Source: an uncultured Ruminococcus sp. (GTDB lineage: Bacteria; Bacillota; Clostridia; Oscillospirales; Acutalibacteraceae). From it: a stretch of DNA of 36,365 nt. Where the stretch lies: NCBI GenBank assembly GCA_902793125.1, contig CADBCC010000033.1:1-36365 (forward strand), in the 5' to 3' direction. Position 1 is the first letter of the stretch, and each line of letters starts with the position of its first letter. A program made the translations under genes and the position numbers. The notes beneath the pieces are model-generated. The model did no database searches. It was given only the letters and a program-made list of their open reading frames with translations, and had not been told where the DNA came from. Positions 31,062-36,365 of the stretch are shown piece after piece.

Positions 31062-31739
31062 ATGAAATATGAAATTATGGGAGGAAATCTTCCCGCGGTA
31101 ATCTGTAAGCTTACAAAGGGCGAGAAAATTATCTGTGAAGGCGGCGGAATGTCATGGATGGATGACGCCTTTACAATGGAAACAAGCGGCGGCGGACTAA
31201 AGAAAATGTTCGGCAAAGCTTTTTCCGGCGAGTCAATGTTTACTAACACCTATACAGCGAACGCTGACGCCGAAATAGCATTCGCGTCATCATTCCCCGG
31301 TGAAATTCTTGCTGTTGAAGTAGGAGCGGGTAAGAGCATTATCGCCCAGAAAAAAGCTTTCCTCGCAAGCGAAAGCGGGGTTGATATGTCAGTATTTTTC
31401 CATAAAAAGGGTATGACCGGCTTTTTCGGCGGTGAAGGTTTCATTATGGAAAAATTCTCGGGTAACGGAATTGTTTTCCTTGAGGTTGACGGTTCAATCA
31501 AAGAGTATACTTTAGCTCCCGGCGAGAAAAAAATTATGGAAACGGGCCACCTCGTTATGATGGACGATACCTGTTCCTTGAATGTCGAGAGAATCAAAGG
31601 CGCTAAAAATATACTGTTAGGCGGCGAAGGCCTGTTCAATACTGTAGTTACAGGCCCCGGTAAAATTGTTATTCAGACAATGCCCATTTCCAAAACAGCC
31701 GAGCTTATTTCAAGTTTTATTCCAAAATCAAGCAACTGA
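31062..31739 (+). CDS. AIM24/TIGR00266 family protein
   Basis: A 225-residue beta-rich protein. VICKLTKGEKIICEGGGMSWMD, GGLKKMFGKAFSGES, ANADAEIAFASSFPGEI and NGIVFLEVDGSIKEY are diagnostic of the TIGR00266 family, homologous to yeast AIM24. The family forms trimers of double beta-barrels; its bacterial function is unclear. A good ribosome-binding site (AGGAGG) is present. A terminator follows. Confidence 0.93.
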   Translation: MKYEIMGGNLPAVICKLTKGEKIICEGGGMSWMDDAFTMETSGGGLKKMFGKAFSGESMFTNTYTANADAEIAFASSFPGEILAVEVGAGKSIIAQKKAFLASESGVDMSVFFHKKGMTGFFGGEGFIMEKFSGNGIVFLEVDGSIKEYTLAPGEKKIMETGHLVMMDDTCSLNVERIKGAKNILLGGEGLFNTVVTGPGKIVIQTMPISKTAELISSFIPKSSN

Positions 31740-31759
31740 TATATTTGAATACAAAAAGT

Positions 31760-31789
31760 CTCCCTCGTGTATTACGCGAGGGAGGTTTT
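31760..31789 (+). terminator. Terminator after the AIM24-like gene
   Basis: CTCCCTCG and CGAGGGAG, extended by two inner pairs, then GTTTTC. On the minus strand the same stem ends in TTTTTGT, so it also suits the convergent ECF gene. Confidence 0.88.
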
Positions 31790-31822
31790 CTTTGAATTAT
31801 TCATCGCTGAATAAAATAGTAT

Positions 31823-32350
31823 TTACTTATATATTTTTTCTTTAAAACCTATAGAGTCAAGGCTGAACCCGAGTATTATAAAAATAACTGCGCTTGCTGT
31901 TGCCTGGAAAAAATTCGGTAATAGTTCCGCAGTAGCCGCGCCGAAATCATAAAGCAGGGTGTTGGCTATAAAATATCCGCCGAGAGTAACGAGCGTAGTC
32001 GGGATAAGCATTATGAGAGTCGGAAGATTAATTATCTTATTTAGTTTCCCGCTGTCTTTTATCGCGAATTTTATCAGGAAAAACGGCAGTACATTCAAAG
32101 CTTTTATTATAGCCGTCGGGAAAGCCCATTGAGGATAGCCCGCTAATAAATCCGCTAACGCTCCGCCTAATGCCGCCGCGATAAATCCGAACGGTCCGGG
32201 TAAAATACTTGCCGCTAAATAGACCATTGAATCTCCTATATGTACATATCCTAAGGGCGCGGGGATTTTGAGATACGCCGTAGTTACTATTATCAGCGCG
32301 GCAAACATTGCCGTTAAAGCCGCCAATAAAGTTTTTGTTTTTGTTTCCAT
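31823..32350 (-). CDS. ECF transporter S component (TIGR04002-like)
   Basis: A 175-residue membrane protein with about five to six helices. The N-terminal AALTAMFAALIIVTTAYLKIP, then GYVHIGDSMVYLAASILPGPFG and GGALADLLAGYPQWAFPTAII are typical for substrate-binding S components of energy-coupling factor vitamin transporters and match the TIGR04002 group. It needs the shared EcfA/T module encoded elsewhere. The substrate is not evident and no riboswitch precedes it; a palindromic operator lies at the start site. Confidence 0.88.
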   Translation of the reverse strand: METKTKTLLAALTAMFAALIIVTTAYLKIPAPLGYVHIGDSMVYLAASILPGPFGFIAAALGGALADLLAGYPQWAFPTAIIKALNVLPFFLIKFAIKDSGKLNKIINLPTLIMLIPTTLVTLGGYFIANTLLYDFGAATAELLPNFFQATASAVIFIILGFSLDSIGFKEKIYK

Positions 32351-32383
32351 AAAATCACCTTTTAGTATAAAGTTTTTTCATAT

Positions 32384-32395
32384 TATTACGTAATA
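32384..32395. promoter_or_regulatory. Palindrome in the leader of the ECF gene
   Basis: TATTACGTAATA is a perfect 12-bp palindrome 34 bases before the start codon. It may be a second regulator site; AT-richness makes chance possible. Confidence 0.3.
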
Positions 32396-32426
32396 GTATT
32401 TCTTTTAATCTGAAGTAATTACTATA

Positions 32427-32447
32427 AACCTACTAATATGGTAGGTT
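32427..32447. promoter_or_regulatory. Operator overlapping the ECF gene start site
   Basis: AACCTAC-N7-GTAGGTT is a perfect palindrome that begins directly after the -10 box, across the predicted start of transcription. A bound repressor would block the promoter. Confidence 0.65.
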
Positions 32448-32448
32448 A

Positions 32449-32477
32449 ATTATATAATAATTCTTTAGTTTTGTCAA
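32449..32477 (-). promoter_or_regulatory. Promoter of the ECF S component gene
   Basis: On the minus strand TTGACA (32477-32472), 17 bases, TATAAT (32454-32449). Full consensus in both boxes, so strong unless repressed. Confidence 0.85.
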
Positions 32478-32487
32478 TAGTAGTGTA

Positions 32488-32516
32488 TTTACAGATGAAG
32501 TAAATGAATGTATAAT
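32488..32516 (+). promoter_or_regulatory. Divergent promoter of the lipoprotein gene
   Basis: TTTACA (32488-32493), 17 bases, TATAAT (32511-32516), 47 bases before the ATG at 32563. Confidence 0.8.
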
Positions 32517-32562
32517 ACTAACAGAGCTATTTGTAATACGGTATATTTTTAACGGAGTTAAT

Positions 32563-32994
32563 ATGAAAAAGACTTTATTAATTATCTTAAGTTTACTGAT
32601 GCTGATAGTTTTATACAGCTGCGCTTCTAAGGAGCAGAACAATATGGAAAATAATACGGTTACTTTTATAAACGAAGTCAAAGACGCGGACGTATGGATT
32701 CTGTCCGATACAAAAGAAAATAAAAAGACTACCGTTTGGGGTAAAGCTACCGTTTCAAAAGTTAAAACAGGCGAAAGCCGTAAGGCTGAGCTTTGTGAAG
32801 TGGGAGATAACGGGCAGTATATCTTTAGAATGATTGATGCCGACAGCTTTTTCTATTCCGCCGACGGTATTAGTCTTGAACCTGATAATATATTAAAGAT
32901 AAAAGAAAACGATTCCCAATCCGTTATACTTGAAGTTACGGACGAAAACGGCGCTTTAAAAAACACATATAAAGTGTTTAAAGCAAGACTGTAA
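32563..32994 (+). CDS. Lipoprotein of unknown function
   Basis: A 143-residue host protein with a lipoprotein signal peptide (MKKTLLIILSLLMLIVLYSC, Cys20, then ASKEQ). The mature part is beta-rich (NTVTFINEVKDADVWILSD) with no recognised domain. It is transcribed divergently from the ECF gene from its own promoter. A surface-anchored role is likely; nothing more specific is supported. Confidence 0.8.
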   Translation: MKKTLLIILSLLMLIVLYSCASKEQNNMENNTVTFINEVKDADVWILSDTKENKKTTVWGKATVSKVKTGESRKAELCEVGDNGQYIFRMIDADSFFYSADGISLEPDNILKIKENDSQSVILEVTDENGALKNTYKVFKARL

Positions 32995-33147
32995 ACAAAT
33001 CTATATTTCATAGCCGAATATAGTGAAAGAATTATTACAATTTATAAAATGACAGAGTATAGTATTGTTTTTAGATTGTACTTGTGTTAATATGAAACAT
33101 AATTAAATAGTTAAGAATATTTTGAACAATAAAAAGGAGCTATGATT

Positions 33148-33444
33148 ATGACAATCAACAAGACAAAAAACGGAAACATTTTAAATGTCAGCGTGGACGG
33201 CAGAGTGGATACTTCTACCGCGCCTGAATTTGAGACCGCGGTTAAATCCGATATTGAGGGTGTAACTGAGCTTAATATCGACTTTTCAAAACTAAGTTAC
33301 ATTTCTTCAGCAGGTCTTCGCTGTCTTCTGTCTTTACAGAAAATAATGAACAATCAGGGAACGTTAATTATAACCGGAGCCAATGAAACAGTTGTTGAGA
33401 TTTTTGAGGTTACCGGCTTTTCCGAGATATTGACAATAAAGTAA
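33148..33444 (+). CDS. STAS anti-sigma factor antagonist
   Basis: A 98-residue STAS-domain protein (RsbV/SpoIIAA type). Ser53 or Ser54 in YISSAGLRCLLSL is the phosphorylation site; ELNIDFSKLSYI is the preceding core strand. In partner switching the unphosphorylated form binds the kinase and frees the sigma factor or other target. ATG 33148 is chosen since AAGGAG is 8 bases upstream, while ATG 33142 is too close to it. Confidence 0.93.
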   Translation: MTINKTKNGNILNVSVDGRVDTSTAPEFETAVKSDIEGVTELNIDFSKLSYISSAGLRCLLSLQKIMNNQGTLIITGANETVVEIFEVTGFSEILTIK

Positions 33445-33472
33445 AAAATGTCTGAAAAAAAGGAGTGATACT

Positions 33473-33883
33473 TTGAAAGAGTTAACTGTTGATGCCGCTA
33501 TAAATAATATAGAAAAGGTTACAGATTTTATAAATGCCGAGCTCGAGGCGCTAAACTGCCCGTTTAAAGCTCAAACACAAATTGATATCGCGATAGATGA
33601 ACTGTTTGGAAATATAGCTCATTACGCGTACAATCCCGAAACAGGCAAAGCTACAGTCAGAATTGAGGTTGAAAAAGAACCTCTTGCAGTAATAATAACA
33701 TTCATCGACAACGGCAAACCGTTCAATCCGCTTGAAATCGACGATCCCGATGTTACTAAATCGGCAGAGGAGAGAAGTATCGGAGGGCTTGGAATATTCC
33801 TTGTTAAAAAGACAATGGATATGATTGATTACGAGTATAAAGACGGACAGAATATCCTTATGATTAAGAAGAGTTTGGTGTAG
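33473..33883 (+). CDS. Anti-sigma factor / serine kinase (RsbW-like)
   Basis: A 136-residue HATPase_c_2 kinase. N box IDELFGNIAHYAY (Glu43, Asn47), G1 box FIDNGKPFNP (Asp79), and GGLGIFLVKKTMD (104-116) bind ATP. It would phosphorylate the STAS protein encoded just upstream. Start is TTG after AAAGGAG. No sigma factor gene lies in the window, so the final target is unknown. Confidence 0.93.
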   Translation: MKELTVDAAINNIEKVTDFINAELEALNCPFKAQTQIDIAIDELFGNIAHYAYNPETGKATVRIEVEKEPLAVIITFIDNGKPFNPLEIDDPDVTKSAEERSIGGLGIFLVKKTMDMIDYEYKDGQNILMIKKSLV

Positions 33884-33885
33884 TC

Positions 33886-35358
33886 ATGGGGAAAATAAAA
33901 GAATATTTTAAAATATACGAATCCGAAGAGACAAAAGCGGTTTTTGAACAGAACGAATATGAGTCCAACCGCTTATCTCTTATGGTTATAGTTTTTTGCG
34001 CTGTAATACTTCTGGTTTCGTGGATTTTAAATTTAGCCGGCATTTTTAAAGTTCAGCAGTACAGAATGAACGTGCTTGCTATACAAGGGATTATTGAATT
34101 ATTAATACCGATAGTTTTATATCTTGTATTCAAAGGCAGAAAACGCTGGCTGAAATATGTTATGATTCTTTCTCTGCTTTTGGTTTGCACGCGGTTATTC
34201 AGTATACTGAACCATAACGTAATCCTTATTATGGTTTTGCCGGTGCTTATGTCAAGCAGATATTTTTCAAAAGGTTTTACCGTTATTATCTCTATTCTAT
34301 CGCTTTTATCGCTGGCTGTCGCAAGTATATCGAGCGTATTTTTCGGAATAATCGACTTAAACTTTTATCCGCCTTTAGACAACGGAACAATAATTGTATT
34401 TAATGAAAATCTTCGTAATTCCGTTACTGCGCTGGGAATAGATACTACAAAAGCGATGTTATGGATTATGATTAACGGATTTTTGCCGAGACTTTTTGTT
34501 TTCGCGGTAGTAAGCACTATAGCTGTGTATATAGCTAAGCATGGCCACGATATGGTGCTTACACAGAATGAAATTGCCCGCGATTCCGCGAACGTTAAGG
34601 CGGAGCTTAATACCGCTACACAGATTCAGCACGGTATGGTGCCGAGTATTTTCCCAGCTTACCCCGAAAGAAAAGAGTTCGATATCCACGCCGCTATGTA
34701 TACAGCTAAAGAAGTCGGCGGAGATTTTTACGACTTTTTCCTGATTGATGAAAACCATCTTGCTATGGTTATCGCCGATGTTTCCGGAAAAGGTGTTCCC
34801 GCGGCGCTGTTTATGATGGCGTCAAAAATTCTAATAGGCGACAGAACGCTTATGGGAGGTACGCCGTCGGAAGTTCTTGATTTTGTTAATAAACGTATAT
34901 GCTCTAATAACCAGGCGGAAATGTTCGTTACCGTATGGCTTGGAATTCTCGATATAAAAACAGGTAAAGTAATTGCCGCGAACGCGGGACACGAATATCC
35001 CGTGATCCGAAAAAAAGGCGGTGAATTTGAAATCCTTAAGGATAAACACGGCTTCGTTGTCGGCGGAATGGATTTTGTAAAGTATACCGATTATGAGTTT
35101 ACCCTGAACGAAGGCGATTCTCTTTTTGTATATACCGACGGAATTCCCGAAGCGAATAACATCGACGAGGAGCTGTTCGGCAGCGAAAGAATGCTTGACG
35201 CTCTGAATATGAATCCCGACGCTCCCTCAAAGGATATTATCGCTAATATAAAAAACGAGGTAGATAAGTTTGTAGGAGATGCTGAAAAATTTGACGACCT
35301 TACAATGCTTTGCATAAAATATAAAGGTCCGCGCTCCACGTCAAAAACGGAAGAATAA
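33886..35358 (+). CDS. Membrane PP2C-type phosphatase (SpoIIE/RsbU family)
   Basis: A 490-residue protein two bases after the kinase stop. The N-terminal half has about six membrane segments (for example LMVIVFCAVILLVSWIL and IIELLIPIVLYLVF), a likely sensor. The C-terminal SpoIIE phosphatase begins with the linker TATQIQHGMVPSIFP and has the metal-binding acids in EVGGDFYDFF, IADVSGKGVPAALF, NAGHEYPVI, YTDGIPEA and KFDDLTML. It dephosphorylates the STAS protein upon an envelope signal. Complete, stop at 35356-35358, directly at the compositional junction. Confidence 0.94.
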   Translation: MGKIKEYFKIYESEETKAVFEQNEYESNRLSLMVIVFCAVILLVSWILNLAGIFKVQQYRMNVLAIQGIIELLIPIVLYLVFKGRKRWLKYVMILSLLLVCTRLFSILNHNVILIMVLPVLMSSRYFSKGFTVIISILSLLSLAVASISSVFFGIIDLNFYPPLDNGTIIVFNENLRNSVTALGIDTTKAMLWIMINGFLPRLFVFAVVSTIAVYIAKHGHDMVLTQNEIARDSANVKAELNTATQIQHGMVPSIFPAYPERKEFDIHAAMYTAKEVGGDFYDFFLIDENHLAMVIADVSGKGVPAALFMMASKILIGDRTLMGGTPSEVLDFVNKRICSNNQAEMFVTVWLGILDIKTGKVIAANAGHEYPVIRKKGGEFEILKDKHGFVVGGMDFVKYTDYEFTLNEGDSLFVYTDGIPEANNIDEELFGSERMLDALNMNPDAPSKDIIANIKNEVDKFVGDAEKFDDLTMLCIKYKGPRSTSKTEE

Positions 35359-35359
35359 G

Positions 35360-35872
35360 ACTTATATAAAAATTGAAGAGTTTTTTGATGATCCAATAGT
35401 AGAAGAACAAGATGTACAAGAAACAATTGAAGAAAAAAATAATGAGGTAAAAACTAAGAAAGCTAATAATGAAAAATATTTGGCTGTTTTAGAAATACCT
35501 AAAATTAAATTGAAAAGAGGAATATATGCAAAAAATTCTAAATTAAATAATGTAAATAAAAATGTTTATTTAATAAAAGAATCAGATATGCCAGATAGAG
35601 AAAAAGGAAATTTTATTCTAGCTGGACATTCAGGTACTGCATATTTTTCATATTTTAAAAATTTACCAAAATTGTCTATAGGCGATAAAGCTTACATTTA
35701 TTATGATGGAGCAAGATTCGAATACAAGTTAGTAAATAATTATGAAATTGAAAAGAATGGCAAAGCAAACATTATTAGAAATGGAGAAAAAACAGTAATG
35801 ACTTTAATAACTTGTAAACACGGAACTGAAAAACAATTGGTTTATATTTTTGAACGTCTGGAGGAAGTATAA
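35360..35872 (+). CDS. Sortase, 5' end missing
   Basis: The frame is open from the end of the phosphatase gene and has no in-frame ATG or GTG; a TTG at 35480 would remove part of the domain start. Sortase motifs are complete: VLEIPKIKLKRGIY at the domain start, catalytic His in LAGHSG, Cys in TLITCKHG and Arg in FERLEE. The usual N-terminal membrane anchor is absent because the sequence upstream belongs to another gene. Arg is almost always AGA and third positions are A/T, unlike the genes before. Sortases attach proteins to the cell wall or build pili; near ssb they often belong to conjugative elements. Confidence 0.8.
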   Translation, partial: TYIKIEEFFDDPIVEEQDVQETIEEKNNEVKTKKANNEKYLAVLEIPKIKLKRGIYAKNSKLNNVNKNVYLIKESDMPDREKGNFILAGHSGTAYFSYFKNLPKLSIGDKAYIYYDGARFEYKLVNNYEIEKNGKANIIRNGEKTVMTLITCKHGTEKQLVYIFERLEEV

Positions 35873-35874
35873 AG

Positions 35875-36126
35875 ATGAATTCAAAGTATAATTTAGCTCA
35901 AGTAACTAAATTATTAGAAAAGTTATTTGAAGCAGGTTTTAATACCGAAAAGAAGATTTTAATGATGAAGATGGAAGATTTAGGAAGAATAAATAATCTT
36001 CAATCTAACGAAACATTAATAATAATTGAACTAAAGAAAGCAATTAAAGATAAAGAATTAATTGCTTTTTTAAGTGGAACAAAAACTAAAAATGATAAAC
36101 AAAGAAAGGGAGATGAAGTATGTTGA
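35875..36126 (+). CDS. Small hypothetical protein between sortase and ssb
   Basis: An 83-residue helical, lysine-rich protein after GGAGG. Its TGA at 36124-36126 overlaps the ssb start, implying coupled translation, and shows that TGA is a stop here. NLAQVTKLLEKLFEAGF and LQSNETLIIIELKKAIKD are helical. Not recognised. Confidence 0.72.
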   Translation: MNSKYNLAQVTKLLEKLFEAGFNTEKKILMMKMEDLGRINNLQSNETLIIIELKKAIKDKELIAFLSGTKTKNDKQRKGDEVC

Positions 36127-36365
36127 ATCAAGTAGTTTTAGTTGGAAGATTAACAAAGGATGTTGAAACAAAAGAATTAGAGGATGGAAAGAAAGTAAGC
36201 AATGTTACTTTAGCAATACCTAGAGCTTATAAGAATGCTGATGGTGTTTATGAAACTGATTTTGTAGAATGTGTTTTATGGAATGCTATTGCAGAAAATA
36301 CAGCAGAGTATTGTAAAAAGGGAGACATTGTAGGAATCAAAGGAAGACTTCAAACTGATTCTTTT
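36120..36365 (+). CDS. ssb: Single-stranded DNA-binding protein, 3' end cut by window edge
   Basis: The first 82 residues of an OB-fold SSB: NQVVLVGRLTKDVETKE, VSNVTLAIPRAY, DFVECVLWNAIAENTAEYC and GDIVGIKGRLQT are diagnostic. It binds single-stranded DNA in replication and repair. AAAGGGAGATG precedes the start. It shares the AT-rich codon use of the sortase segment, and its neighbours are not those of the chromosomal ssb (rpsF/rpsR), pointing to a mobile element or plasmid copy. Confidence 0.92.
   Translation, partial: MLNQVVLVGRLTKDVETKELEDGKKVSNVTLAIPRAYKNADGVYETDFVECVLWNAIAENTAEYCKKGDIVGIKGRLQTDSF

Noticed and set aside
31250-31639. 129-codon minus-strand frame
   Set aside because: Antisense to the well-recognised AIM24-like gene.
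32433-32681. 82-codon minus-strand frame between the ECF and lipoprotein genes
   Set aside because: It covers two divergent promoters and the lipoprotein signal peptide in antisense.
35091-35426. 111-codon minus-strand frame across the junction
   Set aside because: Antisense to the phosphatase C-terminus, and no start signals.

Overview
The window is low-GC Bacillota DNA, most likely from a gut clostridium (Oscillospirales/Ruminococcus-like). This rests on Gram-positive style ribosome-binding sites, gene content and codon use; no marker gene fixes the genus. About 80% of it is one prophage of siphovirus type that begins before position 1 and ends at a tRNA-Asn 3' fragment (attR) at 29730-29779. 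Host genes follow to 35358. After that base composition and gene content change abruptly, and the last ~1 kb may come from a different replicon or be an assembly chimera.

Prophage layout. (1) 1-2259, leftward: a LexA/CI-type repressor followed in the same operon by a lipoprotein (frameshifted) and a zinc-ribbon membrane protein, so these are probably lysogeny-expressed. (2) 2291-2691: a genetic switch with divergent promoters, four copies of a 17-bp operator of form CTTACG-N5-CGTAAG, and a Cro-like gene. (3) 2840-3711, leftward: an abortive-infection protein (Abi-alpha/DUF4393) with its own promoter. (4) 3731-8229, rightward: an early operon of mostly unrecognised small genes, an HNH/NUMOD-type endonuclease, a candidate origin, an HUH rolling-circle replication protein and an ArpU-like late regulator, closed by a terminator. 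(5) 8306-20042: HNH, a candidate cos site, small and large terminase, portal, ClpP-type protease, HK97-fold capsid (broken by a +1 frameshift in this sequence), connectors, tail tube, tail chaperones with a -1 frameshift, and tape measure. (6) 20043-26444: distal tail protein, tail hub and three receptor-binding-type proteins, two of which carry BspA-like leucine-rich repeats and a common C-terminal cassette. (7) 26444-28329: small membrane/holin proteins and a CHAP endolysin. (8) 28330-29779: no phage structural genes, but a multi-hairpin RNA candidate with promoter and terminator, a perfect 26-bp hairpin, a small membrane protein, a micro-ORF transcription unit, arm-type repeats and attR. 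No integrase lies in the window; it is expected to the left of position 1.

Host part. After a terminator and a structured intergenic stretch come a DUF308-like membrane protein, an AIM24/TIGR00266 protein, an ECF-transporter S component with a palindromic operator at its start site, a lipoprotein, and a partner-switching trio (STAS antagonist, anti-sigma kinase, membrane PP2C phosphatase). The final segment holds a 5'-truncated sortase, a small unknown gene and the start of ssb.

Most notable: the combination of a tailed phage with an HUH Rep as its only recognisable replication gene, the undescribed RNA downstream of the endolysin, the capsid frameshift, and the abrupt junction at about 35358.
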